A stretch of 64,000 nt of DNA, from positions 186,001 to 250,000 of the forward strand of contig JAEKNX010000003.1 in the NCBI GenBank assembly GCA_016839055.1, read 5' to 3'. Below, piece by piece: positions 8,160 through 17,967 of this stretch. The translations under genes and the position numbers were made by a program. Under the pieces are notes generated by a model, which saw only the letters and a program-made list of their open reading frames with translations, had not been told where the DNA came from and did no database searches. The stretch's first letter is position 1; the number at the start of each line of letters is the position of its first letter. The DNA is from Spirochaetales bacterium. Lineage in GTDB: Bacteria > Spirochaetota > Spirochaetia > UBA9216.

Positions 8160-10283
8160 TTATAGACTGAAAAGAAGGTCTTCGTAATTCGGAAAAGGCC
8201 AATCCTCGCGGGGAATAATCGACTCTATTGCGTCCCCGTAAAGCCGCAGCTCTCCCATCTTGGGAAATACTTTCTCCCGGTAGACTAATGATGCCTTTTC
8301 AACATCTTTCTCACTACCGGCTTCTTCTATCAACAGCTTAAGCTCTTCTACATTTTCCATCATACGGTTCACATTAACGGAAATCTTGCACAGCGTATTC
8401 TGAAAAGCATTAACATTGAACTCCGGGACAGCCTGCTTTGCCTTTATCACGGTATCGCTAAGCTGCATGGTATATTTTGATACAGCTGAATAAATCTGCT
8501 TTTCAGCCATCTCTACCATTATTTTGGCTTCGATATTTATCTGCATATTGTATTTTTCGAGATAAATCTCAACACGTGACTCGAGTTCTTCTCTGGAGAA
8601 AACACCGTGTTTGCAGAAAAGCTCAACACTCGAATCTCCGGAATACACCGGTATAGCCTCTATTGTCGACTTAATGTTCGGAAGGCCCCTCTTTTTTGCC
8701 TCAACTACCCACTCATCAGAATATCCGTTTCCATTAAAAATTACTCTCTTATGCGCTTTGTAGGTTTCTTTTACTATTTTCGCAATCGCGGCATTCTTGT
8801 CATCAGCTTTTTCCAGAATGTCGGCAAATCCGGAAAGAACCTCTGCGACAGCAGTATTTATGGCTGTATTAGGGCCGGCAACAGAGCCTGAAGACGGTAC
8901 CATCCTGAACTCAAATTTATTACCGGTGAATGCAAAGGGTGAAGTTCTATTTCTATCGGTCAGATCCTTTGGAAGATCAGGAAGACTCGTCTTTCCAATC
9001 TCAAGTTTTTCGCCGGCCGCTGTTTCAACAACTTTACCGTTTGAAAGGTTCTCAAGAATACTCTCAAGCTGCTCTCCAAGAAAGATTGAAATAATAGCCG
9101 GCGGGGCTTCATTTGCTCCGAGGCGGTGATCATTTCCGGAATTTGAAGCTGTAGCCCGCAGAAGCGGCGCGTATATATCTACTGCCTTGATTACCGCGGA
9201 AAGAAAAAGAAGAAACTGCGCATTTTCATGCGGACTTTCACCGGGTTCCAATAGATTAAATCCGGTATCGGTTGATAATGACCAGTTATTATGCTTTCCT
9301 GAACCGTTAACTCCGGCAAAGGGCTTTTCATGAAGAAGGGCAACAAGACCATGACGGGCCGCGATTTTCTCAAGACTGGCCATTACAAGCTGATTTCGGT
9401 CAGTTGCCACATTTGCTGTATCAAAAATAGGAGCAAGTTCAAACTGATTGGGTGCAACCTCATTATGCTGAGTCTTCGCCGAGATTCCGAGTTTCCACAA
9501 TTCGAAATTCAGTTCCTTCATGAAGGCCGCTGCCGGCTCTTTTATAGAACCGAAGTAGTGATCATCCATCTCCTGACCCTTTGGAGGCATAGCACCAAAA
9601 AGTGTCCTTCCAGAGAGCATCAGATCCGGACGCTTCTCATAAAGATCCCTCTTAATCAGAAAGTATTCCTGCTCAGGTCCCACCGATGGTGTCACCTTAC
9701 TAGCTGAGACACCAAGGGCCCTGAGAACTCTCAAAGTCTGCACATTAAGCGCATCCATTGACCGCAGCAGCGGTACTTTCTTATCGAGAGCCTCTCCGTT
9801 ATAAGAGACGAAAGCTGTTGGAATACATAGTGTTACCCCTGAGTCATCTTCCCTTACGAATGCAGGCGATGTTGTATCCCAAGCTGTATAACCTCGAGCT
9901 TCAAATGTTGCCCTAAGTCCTCCGCTCGGAAAGCTTGAAGCATCCGGCTCACCCTTTATCAGCTCTTTTCCTGAAAATTCCATCATTACCCGTCCATCAG
10001 GAAGCGGAGAAATAAAAGAATCATGCTTCTCGGCAGTTGAACCTGTCAGAGGCTGAAACCAGTGAGTATAGTGGGTTGCACCCTTATCTATTGCCCAGTC
10101 CTTCATTGCAGAAGCAACTACTTCCGCGACGGCCAGGGTCAACGGCTTTTCTCCATCCTGAACAGCCTTGAGCTCATTGTAAATGCTCTTTGGGAGCCTG
10201 GCCCTCATCTCGGCATCGGAAAAACAGTTTGAACCGTAAATCTCGTGCAGGGGTGTTGCCAAAAAATCAATTGTATTAGTCAT
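8160..10283 (-). CDS. glnN: Type III glutamine synthetase
   Basis: The enzyme makes glutamine from glutamate, ammonium and ATP in the cytoplasm. The length (707 residues) and the motif [12 protein letters not shown], which carries part of the active site, are those of GSIII rather than the 450-residue GSI. Other family segments include [23 protein letters not shown] and [13 protein letters not shown]. The start was chosen at the ATG at 10283, with AAGGAG seven bases upstream; nine further in-frame residues lack a ribosome site. The promoter upstream is a consensus sigma-54 site with a distant palindrome, so expression should depend on an enhancer-binding activator, presumably the NifA-like protein next door. 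Glutamine made here feeds gltBD three genes away. Confidence 0.95.
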   Translation of the reverse strand: MTNTIDFLATPLHEIYGSNCFSDAEMRARLPKSIYNELKAVQDGEKPLTLAVAEVVASAMKDWAIDKGATHYTHWFQPLTGSTAEKHDSFISPLPDGRVMMEFSGKELIKGEPDASSFPSGGLRATFEARGYTAWDTTSPAFVREDDSGVTLCIPTAFVSYNGEALDKKVPLLRSMDALNVQTLRVLRALGVSASKVTPSVGPEQEYFLIKRDLYEKRPDLMLSGRTLFGAMPPKGQEMDDHYFGSIKEPAAAFMKELNFELWKLGISAKTQHNEVAPNQFELAPIFDTANVATDRNQLVMASLEKIAARHGLVALLHEKPFAGVNGSGKHNNWSLSTDTGFNLLEPGESPHENAQFLLFLSAVIKAVDIYAPLLRATASNSGNDHRLGANEAPPAIISIFLGEQLESILENLSNGKVVETAAGEKLEIGKTSLPDLPKDLTDRNRTSPFAFTGNKFEFRMVPSSGSVAGPNTAINTAVAEVLSGFADILEKADDKNAAIAKIVKETYKAHKRVIFNGNGYSDEWVVEAKKRGLPNIKSTIEAIPVYSGDSSVELFCKHGVFSREELESRVEIYLEKYNMQINIEAKIMVEMAEKQIYSAVSKYTMQLSDTVIKAKQAVPEFNVNAFQNTLCKISVNVNRMMENVEELKLLIEEAGSEKDVEKASLVYREKVFPKMGELRLYGDAIESIIPREDWPFPNYEDLLFSL

Positions 10284-10339
10284 AAATAACTCCTTGTCTT
10301 TATTCTCCATATATATTCTACTAATTTTTTTAACTCCAT
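10280..10339 (-). CDS. Possible 19-residue leader ORF overlapping glnN
   Basis: An ATG at 10339 opens a 19-codon frame (begins [11 protein letters not shown]) whose TGA overlaps the glnN ATG. This is the arrangement used for translational coupling. It starts two bases after the stop of the preceding 23-codon frame. The ribosome site is weak (GAG eight bases upstream). It is probably not a functional peptide in itself, but its translation could affect glnN. Confidence 0.25.
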   Translation of the reverse strand: MELKKLVEYIWRIKTRSYL

Positions 10340-10341
10340 TA

Positions 10342-10413
10342 TCAAATCTCGCGTGGAGGTGACACCGCCGCAGAACCGGCCGACAGGATGATTAGAATCT
10401 TTTTAGTCTTCAC
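10342..10413 (-). CDS. Possible 23-residue leader ORF in the glnN 5' region
   Basis: A GTG at 10413 has AAAAGGAG five bases upstream. It opens a 23-codon frame beginning [17 protein letters not shown], short, basic and hydrophobic like a truncated signal peptide. It lies entirely in the predicted 158-base glnN leader. It contains no Gln codon, so simple attenuation by glutamine starvation is not indicated. Coding status is uncertain. Confidence 0.3.
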   Translation of the reverse strand: MKTKKILIILSAGSAAVSPPREI

Positions 10414-10451
10414 AATTTCTCCTTTTAGTTGTTCTAGCCTGCATATTACAA

Positions 10452-10467
10452 TGCAATGGCCGTGCCA
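10452..10467 (-). promoter_or_regulatory. Consensus sigma-54 promoter of glnN
   Basis: The minus strand reads TGGCACGGCCATTGCA, a perfect match to TGGCACG-N4-TTGCA with GG and GC ten bases apart. The predicted transcription start is near 10441, about 158 bases before the glnN ATG. No competing sigma-70 promoter is obvious. Confidence 0.88.
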
Positions 10468-10605
10468 ACTTTATAAAGAAAAAAGTGTATTTTTCTAAAT
10501 CCTTAGCTGTTATGCATTTAGAAGTAATTATCTTAGTTATTTAATTTAAAAACCCTGAAACAGGACAGCCTCACCCCTACCAATATGTCAGTTAAACCGG
10601 CCAAT

Positions 10606-10621
10606 CCTACAAAAATGTAGG
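10606..10621. promoter_or_regulatory. Palindrome upstream of glnN, candidate activator or repressor site
   Basis: CCTACAAAAATGTAGG is a perfect 6-bp inverted repeat around four A. Its centre is about 172 bases upstream of the predicted glnN start, a usual distance for a sigma-54 enhancer site. Almost the same sequence recurs upstream of the NifA-like gene (12211-12226). It also lies ten bases after that gene's stop codon, but no T-run follows, so a terminator is unlikely. The rest of the 10311-10630 interval holds the leader and the sigma-54 promoter. Confidence 0.5.
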
Positions 10622-10630
10622 GCTTGAGAA

Positions 10631-12172
10631 TTAGTTTGAGTATTTTTTCAACTTAATACCATATTTTGCAACCCGAAGCCCCATCTTACGCTCGGTTATA
10701 TCCAGCATACGGGCTGCCGCCGCCATATTCCCCCTGCTCGACTTCAGCGCGTCGATGAGCATCTCGTTTTCAAGCCTTTCAAGTGCGGCAGACAGACCTG
10801 TGACCACTGTGCTTCCGGTTGATTCAGCACTTTGCAGACTTGGGGGAAGCAGGTGCCCGTGGATAACTCCGTCGAAAGCCAATAGAACAGCCCTTTCAAT
10901 ACAGTTTTCCAGCTCTCTGACATTTCCGGGCCAGTGATAACTCATCAAAAGTTCTATCGCGGGTGTTGATATGCGTTTAACTTCCTTATTATTCATTAAA
11001 GCATATTTTTCGGTGAAAGAATCGGCAAGTAGAATAATATCAGACTTCCTGTCCCGCAGCGGCGGCATGTTTACAGGAAAGACATTGAGCCTGTAGTAAA
11101 GATCCTCGCGGAACTCTCCTTTCTCCATCATCTGCTCGAGCGGCCTGTTAGTTGCCGCAATCACCCGTACTGAAATTTTCAGAGTTTCGGTTCCGCCTAC
11201 TCTTTCGAACTCCTTTTCCTGAAGGACACGGAGCAGCTTAACCTGCGTCATTGGCGAAAGATCACCGATTTCATCAAGAAATATTGTACCGCCGTTTGCA
11301 AGCTCGAAGCGTCCCTTGCGTGAAGCTATCGCAGAAGTAAAGGCTCCCTTTTCGTGACCGAAAAGCTCGCTCTCGATCACAGATTCAGGAAGGGCCGCGC
11401 AGTTAACCTTGATAAATGGCATATGCGCACGGGGACTGCTGTAATGAATGGCCTGTGCCGCAAGCTCCTTTCCGGTGCCGCTCTCTCCCCGGATTAATAC
11501 GGTTGCGTTACTGCCGGCAACCTGTTCGATAAGCTCAAAGACCTCCCGCATTGCATTGGATTTTCCAATTATATTAGCGGGAGTAAACCGGTGCTCAAGT
11601 TTCTTCTGAAGTTCCTCATTCCTGTCCTTTTCTTCCTGTACACGGCGCCTCACTTTTACGGCTTGCGCAATCATAGATCCCGCAATAGTCAGAAAATTCT
11701 CATCCGAATCAAAATCAGCCTTACCCGAATGCTCCCGGTCAATGCTGAGAGATCCGATGACCCGGCCCTCAATCTTTATTGGAACGCAGATGAAGGCAAT
11801 TCGGGTTCCCCGCAGCTCGCCTCTGGCCCTCGTCTTATCAAGAAAATCGGGATTATCACTTATGTCAGGTATTATTTCAGCCTCGCCGCTATTAATTACT
11901 CTGCCTACAATACCTTCTCCAGGACTGTATCGGCCCAGGTTCTGCTGCTTAACCGACAAGCCATGGGCGGCCTCAATCTGCAGTTCTCCACTCTGACGAT
12001 TCAGGAGGGTAACAGTTCCTCTCTTCATATTAAGCTGCTCCGCAAGAACATTCAGCACAGGGGTTATTGCGTGCTGAAGATCGGTGCTGGTGTCCAGAAT
12101 CCGGCTTATCTCAAATAAAACAGATCTTTCCTTTACCTGCCTGCGGTAATGGATATCCTTAACATTCTCCAA
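10631..12172 (-). CDS. NifA-like sigma-54-dependent transcriptional activator
   Basis: This 513-residue enhancer-binding protein has three parts: an N-terminal GAF sensor domain (about 20-165), a AAA+ ATPase (about 200-430), and a C-terminal Fis-type helix-turn-helix (about 470-508). The ATPase has GESGTGKE (Walker A), the sigma-54 contact loop in [15 protein letters not shown], and [11 protein letters not shown] (Walker B). The tail [18 protein letters not shown] closely follows the NifA pattern. It should remodel sigma-54 polymerase at glnN and perhaps at other nitrogen genes. No nif structural genes are in the window. The start is TTG at 12172, with GGAG seven bases upstream. It is divergent from nrpR across 157 bases. 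Confidence 0.88.
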   Translation of the reverse strand: MENVKDIHYRRQVKERSVLFEISRILDTSTDLQHAITPVLNVLAEQLNMKRGTVTLLNRQSGELQIEAAHGLSVKQQNLGRYSPGEGIVGRVINSGEAEIIPDISDNPDFLDKTRARGELRGTRIAFICVPIKIEGRVIGSLSIDREHSGKADFDSDENFLTIAGSMIAQAVKVRRRVQEEKDRNEELQKKLEHRFTPANIIGKSNAMREVFELIEQVAGSNATVLIRGESGTGKELAAQAIHYSSPRAHMPFIKVNCAALPESVIESELFGHEKGAFTSAIASRKGRFELANGGTIFLDEIGDLSPMTQVKLLRVLQEKEFERVGGTETLKISVRVIAATNRPLEQMMEKGEFREDLYYRLNVFPVNMPPLRDRKSDIILLADSFTEKYALMNNKEVKRISTPAIELLMSYHWPGNVRELENCIERAVLLAFDGVIHGHLLPPSLQSAESTGSTVVTGLSAALERLENEMLIDALKSSRGNMAAAARMLDITERKMGLRVAKYGIKLKKYSN

Positions 12173-12186
12173 TATTCATCTCCAAA

Positions 12187-12226
12187 ATACTGTACGTATG
12201 CAGTATTCATCCTACATTTATGTAGC
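12187..12226. promoter_or_regulatory. Two palindromes in the nifA-like/nrpR intergenic region
   Basis: ATACTG (12187-12192) and CAGTAT (12201-12206) form one inverted repeat. CCTACATTTATGTAGC (12211-12226), with arms CTACAT/ATGTAG, forms a second that matches the glnN-upstream palindrome. Both lie 15-55 bases upstream of the activator's TTG, in the position of a promoter or leader operator. On the minus strand TTAACT-N17-TATATT just upstream is a possible sigma-70 promoter, so these sites would fall downstream of it and could mediate repression. Confidence 0.5.
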
Positions 12227-12329
12227 ATTATCTTAAATATAGTTGATATTCTTCAGATAGTTAAGCCCTTTTTGCCTTTTCGGGGATTTCCAGCTTTACA
12301 TATGATGATTTCTGGTGTAAGTGATTATA

Positions 12330-13337
12330 ATGAAGGAAAAAGTTGAGAAAAAAAGACTGGCAATTCTCAGGGTCCTCCGGAATGCCGAAAAAGCCATCCC
12401 CAGTAAAACCATTACTGATGAACTTTTCACGATGGGCTATGATATAAGTCCGAGAACAATCCGTTTTCACCTTAAATCAATGGATGACGACGGGCTCACC
12501 GAATATTCCGAAAAGCACGGCCGTTTTATAACTGAAAAAGGAATCAATGAACTTGAGGCATCCCGTGTCTATGAAAAAGTAGGTTTTCTCAACGCGAAGA
12601 TCGATCAGATGGCCTGGCGGATGAATTTCGATATCAATTCCCAAAAGGGAACAGTTATTATCAACATTAGTTTCATCAAAAAAACAGACCTGCAGAGGGC
12701 TGTTGAGTTTCTTATCCCGGTCTTTCAGACAGGCTTTACCATGGGCCAGCTCGTGGGCCTATATGCCGAAGGTTCTCTTGTCGGCACAAAGCGCGTTCCA
12801 CCAGGCTACGTCGGCCTTGGAACCGTCTGTTCCTTCACCTTCAACGGTGTACTTACAAAAGCCGGAATCCCGATCGAATCGCGGTTCGGAGGCCTCCTCC
12901 AATTAAAGAAAGGAGAGCCCGTCCGGTTTGTAGAAATAATAAATTACAATGGTACTAGTATTGATCCGCTCGAAATATTCATTCAGAGCGGCATGACTGA
13001 CTTCACCGGGGCGGAGAAAGAAGGAAGCGGTAAAATCGGAGCAAACTTCTTTGAAATTCCAGCCGAGGCCCGCCGTGAAACCGCTAGAATAGTCGGCCGA
13101 ATGGAGAAGCTGGGCCTGGGCAACATCCTTAAACTAAGCTATCCCGAGTATCCCCTCTGTGAGGTTCCAATCAATGTGGGCCGAGTCGGCGGAATTGCCA
13201 TAGGAGGACTGAACCCCATTGCCTCTCTGATAGAAAACAAAATAGAGGTCAAATCTCACGCAATATCCGATGTTGCCGACTTCTCAACCCTCTTTCATTT
13301 TTCATCACTGCCTCATCGTATAGAAAAATTCGTCTGA
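12330..13337 (+). CDS. nrpR: NrpR-type nitrogen repressor (DUF128 family)
   Basis: An N-terminal winged helix-turn-helix (about residues 5-70, with ILRVLRNAEKAIPSKTITDEL and ISPRTIRFHLKSMDDDGL) is followed by a single NrpR regulatory (DUF128) domain. This contains GYVGLGTVCSFTFNGVL, SRFGGLLQ and the terminal GRVGGIAIGGLNPIA. In methanogenic archaea NrpR represses nif and glnA promoters and is released by 2-oxoglutarate. Archaeal proteins often have two regulatory domains; this one has one. It sits between the NifA-like activator and gltB, so a role in nitrogen control is strongly suggested. An in-frame GTG at 12321 is an alternative start, and neither start has a good ribosome site. Confidence 0.85.
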   Translation: MKEKVEKKRLAILRVLRNAEKAIPSKTITDELFTMGYDISPRTIRFHLKSMDDDGLTEYSEKHGRFITEKGINELEASRVYEKVGFLNAKIDQMAWRMNFDINSQKGTVIINISFIKKTDLQRAVEFLIPVFQTGFTMGQLVGLYAEGSLVGTKRVPPGYVGLGTVCSFTFNGVLTKAGIPIESRFGGLLQLKKGEPVRFVEIINYNGTSIDPLEIFIQSGMTDFTGAEKEGSGKIGANFFEIPAEARRETARIVGRMEKLGLGNILKLSYPEYPLCEVPINVGRVGGIAIGGLNPIASLIENKIEVKSHAISDVADFSTLFHFSSLPHRIEKFV

Positions 13338-13386
13338 TTTCTACGTAAAGCATTAAAAAAAACTCACTTTCCTCCTATTCTCGTAT

Positions 13387-13472
13387 ATTGTGGCAATTAC
13401 AGCCACCAACTTCCGCATTGCGGCATAACTATTGACCTATACGGTCTAATTGTGGCAAGATATTGCCACAAT
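13387..13472 (+). promoter_or_regulatory. Phased repeats and a 24-base palindrome upstream of gltB
   Basis: ATTGTGGCAATT (13387), ATTGCGGCATAA (13417) and ATTGTGGCAAGA (13449) occur in the same orientation with 30- and 32-base spacing, about three helical turns each. The third copy forms a perfect inverted repeat, with arms ATTGTGGCAA and TTGCCACAAT around GATA, ending 29 bases before the gltB ATG. A TTGACC at 13432-13437 could be a -35, which would place the palindrome over the -10 and start region. I found no acceptable sigma-54 site here (one GG-N10-GC match is otherwise poor). Confidence 0.55.
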
Positions 13473-13500
13473 AAGGAGATTTTTTTCAGTAGGAGACGCT

Positions 13501-16500
13501 ATGCAGCTAAAACAGGGCCTTTACGATCCCTCATTCGAACATGATGCCTGCGGCATCGGGTTTACGGCAAATATTACCGGCAAACCTGATCATCAGATAA
13601 TCAAGGACGGAATTACCATCCTCAAGAAACTCGTTCATAGAGGAGCAGAGTCATATGATGCTACAGGAGACGGCGCGGGGATACTATTCGGGCTGCCGTT
13701 CGAATTTCTCGAAAGTGAGTGCGCGAAATCAGGCATAAAGCTTCCCGGGCGCGGTAAATACGGATTAGGAATGTTTTTCCTCCCGAGAGAAAACAATAAA
13801 ACCCAAAGCGCGGTCAGGCTGATTGAAGAGGTCTGCAGTGACAATGGAGCCAAGATAATCGGATGGAGAGATGTTCCGGTATCCGCAGAATGCCTGGGAG
13901 CAAAGGCCGAAGCCTCACGACCGGACATCAAACAAGCCTTCATAAGCTGCGGAGGAACCAGCGGAGACGCGCTTGAACGAAAACTCTATATTATTCGTAA
14001 ATCAATAGAAAACAGGGCTGCCGAAGGCCGATTTTCTCATGAAGAGATTTATACAGTCTCACTGTCATCACGCACCATCGTCTACAAAGGAATGTTTGTA
14101 GCCCCCCAGCTGGAATCATTCTATGACGACCTTGCGAGGGAAGATCTCAAGTCCCCCTTCGCAGTAGTTCACCAGAGATACAGCACAAACACCTTCCCGT
14201 CCTGGGTCCTCGCACAGCCCTTCCGGCGCATTGCCCACAATGGGGAAATAAACACCCTCAGGGGAAACCTTAACAGAATGAAGGCAAGAGAACCCAACCT
14301 GAAATCGGAGCTCTTCGGCAAGGACATCGAAAAACTCCTGCCGGTTACCAACAACCGCCTCAGTGACTCAGCTAACTTTGACGCTGTACTGGAGCTTCTG
14401 TCTTCATCCGGTCGCTCCATAGAACACTCTATAATGATGATGATGCCCGAAGCCTTCGGCCCGACATACCATATTAGTCAGGATCGCAGGGCTTTCTATG
14501 AATACCACTCCGCGATAATGGCTCCCTGGGACGGTCCCGCCGCAATTGTCTTTACCGACGGCAAAAAAATCGGAGCGTCCCTCGACAGGAACGGCCTGCG
14601 GCCCGCGCGCTGGACTCTGACAAAAAACGGACGCTTCGTGCTGGCCTCCGAGTCCGGCGTGCTGGACTTCCCGCCGGAAGACATCCTCAGGCATGGCCGG
14701 CTTGCCCCCGGTAAAATGATAACAGTAGACCTCGAGCTCGGCCGCGTCCGGTACGACAACGAGATCAAATCGGAGATTTCCCGATCAAAGCCCTATCGAC
14801 GATGGCTCGACGAGAACAGAATAGAGCTACGAGGCTTGTTTCAGGTTCCTGATATAAAAACCAGCAAGGCCGAAGATGTCCGCTGCTACCAGAAAGCCTT
14901 TGGCTACACAAATGAGGAGCTCACTAAAATTATTGCCCCTATGGCAGCCCTGAGTAAGGAACCCCTTTCTTCAATGGGTAACGATGAAGCCCTGGCTATC
15001 CTCGAAGAGCGGCCCGCGCTGCTCTTTAATTACTTCAAACAGCTCTTCGCGCAGGTAACCAATCCGCCGATTGACCCCTACAGGGAAAACCTGGTAATGA
15101 GCCTTATGAGCTTCGTCGGACACGAGCGGAACCTGCTGACCGAGACCGCCGAACACTGCAGGCAATTAAAGCTCCAGCATCCGATTCTTTCGAATAATGA
15201 TATCGAGATGCTCAAGCTGATTGACACCGAAGAGATGAGTTCCGCAGTAATCAATACCGTCTTCAAAGCATCAGACGGAGAAACCGGACTAAAAGAGGCA
15301 ATAGAGAACATCTGCGCAGAGGCTGTTAGCCGCATCTCCGAAGGCTGTTCCTTCATAGTACTATCGGACCGGAAGATAGACAAAGAAAACGCCCCGATAC
15401 CGTCCCTTCTGGCGGTTTCCGCGGTACACCACGCGCTCGTTGACGCAAGGCTTCGGCAGGTAGCAGGCCTCTTCATTGAAACCGGGGAGGCAAGAGATGT
15501 GATGCATATTGCACTTCTTCTCGGATACGGCGCAAGCGCGATAAATCCCTACCTCGTCTTTGAAAGCCTTAAAAGCCTGAGAGAAGAAGGCGCGATAGAA
15601 CAGAATCTCAAGCTCGAGACCGCCGCAGAGAACTACATCGAAGCGTGTAAAGAAGGGATTCTCAAGGTAATGTCGAAGATGGGCGTATCAACCCTGCGAA
15701 GCTACCGGGGCTCCCAGCTTTTCGAAGCCGTCGGCCTTAATAATGGTTTCATCGACAGCTATTTCGCGGGAACCTCGTCGAGAATAGGGGGAATCGGGCT
15801 CGAGAAGATAGCCCGCGACTGCCGAGTGAGACACGAGTCGGCTTTCAATCCGAAATCCGCGGTAGAGGAAAAAAAAATACCGACCGGAGGAAGGCTTCAC
15901 TTCAGAAAAAAAGCAGCCAAACACCTCATGACACCGGAGGCAATCGTCTTCATGCAGAAGGCTGCCCGGAATGAGGATTATGAGGCGTACAAGGCCTTCT
16001 CGGCTGATATAAACAATACCCTCGAAAAGCACTGCACTCTCCGCAGTCTTTTCAGGTTTAAGAATGCCGACCCCGTCCCCCTCGAAGAGGTTGAAGCTGA
16101 AAACGAGATTGTTAAGCGTTTCGTATCCTCGGCCATGTCGCTTGGCTCAATAAGCCGCGAAGCTCATGAGACAATCGCGATAGCAATGAACAGACTCGGA
16201 GCAATGAGTAATTCGGGTGAGGGCGGAGAAAACATCGAACGCTACACGCTGCTCCCCAACGGCGATTCCATGAACAGCAAGGTAAAGCAGATTGCATCTG
16301 CACGCTTTGGCGTAACGAGCAATTACATATCGAAGGCTGAAGAGCTTCAGATAAAAATTGCACAGGGCGCCAAACCCGGTGAGGGCGGACAGCTGCCCGG
16401 CTACAAGGTTGACGAGTTCATTGCCAAAGTAAGACACGCCGAGCCGGGAACAATGCTTATTTCACCTCCTCCTCATCATGACATTTATTCCATAGAAGAC

Positions 16501-17967
16501 CTTGCTCAGCTGATTTACGACCTGAAATGCGGCAATCCAGCGGCCAGAGTATCCGTCAAACTGGTATCAGAGGCCGGTGTCGGCACTATCGCCGCCGGGG
16601 TCGCGAAAGGAAAGGCCGATATGATCCTCATCAGCGGTGGAGACGGAGGAACCGGCGCCTCACCGATTTCATCGATCAAATCCGCCGGAATGCCCTGGGA
16701 ACTCGGACTCGCCGAGACCCAGCAGACCCTGGTTTTAAACGGTCTTCGAAAAAATGTCCGCATCCAGACTGATGGCCAGATGAGAACAGGACGCGATATT
16801 GTAATTGCATCAATGCTCGGAGCCGAGGAGTACGGCTTCGGAACAGCGTCGCTTGTGACTCTGGGCTGTGTGATGATGAGAAAATGCCACAAGAACACCT
16901 GCCCGGTTGGAGTTGCCACCCAGGATCCGGAGCTCAGAAAGAGGTTTACAGGAAAACCTGAACACCTCATGAACTACATGCTCTTCGTGGCGCGGGAAAC
17001 AAGAGAACTCATGGCCTCCCTCGGCTTTCGGACTATAGACGAGATGGTCGGCCGGACCGACATGCTTGAGATGAACGACGCAATAAAAACCTGGAAACAG
17101 CAGGGCTTAGATCTCTCCGGCATCCTCCACCAGGTGGAAGCTGCCTCAAAAGATGAGTACCGCTGCACATCCGATAACAAAATAAACCTCGACGAGCACC
17201 TCGACGTGAAGCTGATAAAGGAGGCGGCCGGAACCTTGGCAAACAAGGGAAGAAAGTCGGTTGTAAGCTTAAAAATAAATAACACGGACCGAAGCGTAGG
17301 GGCAATCCTCAGCTACAGGATCTCAAAAGCCTACGATCACATCGGCCTCCCGGAAAACAGCATCCACTGCAAATTCGACGGCCACGCCGGGCAGAGCTTC
17401 GGAGCCTTCCTCGCCCCCGGCGTCAGGTTCGAGCTTTCAGGAACTGCAAACGACTACCTCGGAAAGAGCCTCTCGGGAGGACAGATAATAATCTACCCTC
17501 CAAAAGAATCAATATTCCGTCCGCAGAACAACATAATAACCGGGAACGTAAATCTCTTCGGCGCGACCAGCGGCGAGGTTTTCATAAACGGAATGGCCGG
17601 AGAAAGATTCGCGGTTCGAAACAGCGGAGCAATAGCGGTGGTTGAGGGAGTCGGAGATCATGCCTGTGAATACATGACCGGCGGAAAGGTAGTCGTTCTC
17701 GGAAGAACAGGTCTGAACTTCGCGGCCGGAATGAGCGGAGGCGTTGCCTACGTTCTGGACGAAGATCAGCTCTTTGACACGAAGTGTAATCTTGAGATGG
17801 TTAATGTCGAGCCCATATCAGAATCCGAAGAGCTCGAGAAACTGAAAAGCCTGATTCGTAAACACATTGAGCTTACCGGCAGCAGATACGCGGCGGGAAT
17901 AATCGAGGACTGGACAGAAATGTCACCGGCATTCGTGAAGGTAATGCCGCTTGGCAGGGGGAAATAG
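13501..17967 (+). CDS. gltB: Glutamate synthase, large (alpha) subunit
   Basis: The 1488-residue subunit takes the amide of glutamine and transfers it to 2-oxoglutarate, giving two glutamates. A 16-residue propeptide precedes Cys17 in DACGIGF, the nucleophile of the class II glutaminase domain (about 17-430). The FMN/synthase barrel (about 830-1200) contains GGDGGTGASPISSIKSAG near residue 1045 and the 3Fe-4S cysteines in CHKNTCPVG near 1125. A C-terminal beta-helix ends with GAIAVVEGVGDHACEYMTGG. The start at the ATG at 13501 has AGGAG five bases upstream and gives the expected propeptide; an upstream extension to 13450 would run through the palindrome. The stop is directly followed by gltD. 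Confidence 0.97.
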   Translation: MQLKQGLYDPSFEHDACGIGFTANITGKPDHQIIKDGITILKKLVHRGAESYDATGDGAGILFGLPFEFLESECAKSGIKLPGRGKYGLGMFFLPRENNKTQSAVRLIEEVCSDNGAKIIGWRDVPVSAECLGAKAEASRPDIKQAFISCGGTSGDALERKLYIIRKSIENRAAEGRFSHEEIYTVSLSSRTIVYKGMFVAPQLESFYDDLAREDLKSPFAVVHQRYSTNTFPSWVLAQPFRRIAHNGEINTLRGNLNRMKAREPNLKSELFGKDIEKLLPVTNNRLSDSANFDAVLELLSSSGRSIEHSIMMMMPEAFGPTYHISQDRRAFYEYHSAIMAPWDGPAAIVFTDGKKIGASLDRNGLRPARWTLTKNGRFVLASESGVLDFPPEDILRHGRLAPGKMITVDLELGRVRYDNEIKSEISRSKPYRRWLDENRIELRGLFQVPDIKTSKAEDVRCYQKAFGYTNEELTKIIAPMAALSKEPLSSMGNDEALAILEERPALLFNYFKQLFAQVTNPPIDPYRENLVMSLMSFVGHERNLLTETAEHCRQLKLQHPILSNNDIEMLKLIDTEEMSSAVINTVFKASDGETGLKEAIENICAEAVSRISEGCSFIVLSDRKIDKENAPIPSLLAVSAVHHALVDARLRQVAGLFIETGEARDVMHIALLLGYGASAINPYLVFESLKSLREEGAIEQNLKLETAAENYIEACKEGILKVMSKMGVSTLRSYRGSQLFEAVGLNNGFIDSYFAGTSSRIGGIGLEKIARDCRVRHESAFNPKSAVEEKKIPTGGRLHFRKKAAKHLMTPEAIVFMQKAARNEDYEAYKAFSADINNTLEKHCTLRSLFRFKNADPVPLEEVEAENEIVKRFVSSAMSLGSISREAHETIAIAMNRLGAMSNSGEGGENIERYTLLPNGDSMNSKVKQIASARFGVTSNYISKAEELQIKIAQGAKPGEGGQLPGYKVDEFIAKVRHAEPGTMLISPPPHHDIYSIEDLAQLIYDLKCGNPAARVSVKLVSEAGVGTIAAGVAKGKADMILISGGDGGTGASPISSIKSAGMPWELGLAETQQTLVLNGLRKNVRIQTDGQMRTGRDIVIASMLGAEEYGFGTASLVTLGCVMMRKCHKNTCPVGVATQDPELRKRFTGKPEHLMNYMLFVARETRELMASLGFRTIDEMVGRTDMLEMNDAIKTWKQQGLDLSGILHQVEAASKDEYRCTSDNKINLDEHLDVKLIKEAAGTLANKGRKSVVSLKINNTDRSVGAILSYRISKAYDHIGLPENSIHCKFDGHAGQSFGAFLAPGVRFELSGTANDYLGKSLSGGQIIIYPPKESIFRPQNNIITGNVNLFGATSGEVFINGMAGERFAVRNSGAIAVVEGVGDHACEYMTGGKVVVLGRTGLNFAAGMSGGVAYVLDEDQLFDTKCNLEMVNVEPISESEELEKLKSLIRKHIELTGSRYAAGIIEDWTEMSPAFVKVMPLGRGK

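Noticed and set aside
10606-10621. Terminator of the NifA-like gene
   Set aside because: The stem is short and not followed by T on the minus strand, and its twin lies upstream of the same gene, so a binding site fits better.
13417-13437. Sigma-54 promoter for gltB
   Set aside because: GGCATAACTATTGA has the right start and spacing but lacks the essential GC at -12, and a second GG-N10-GC match nearby fails at most other consensus positions.
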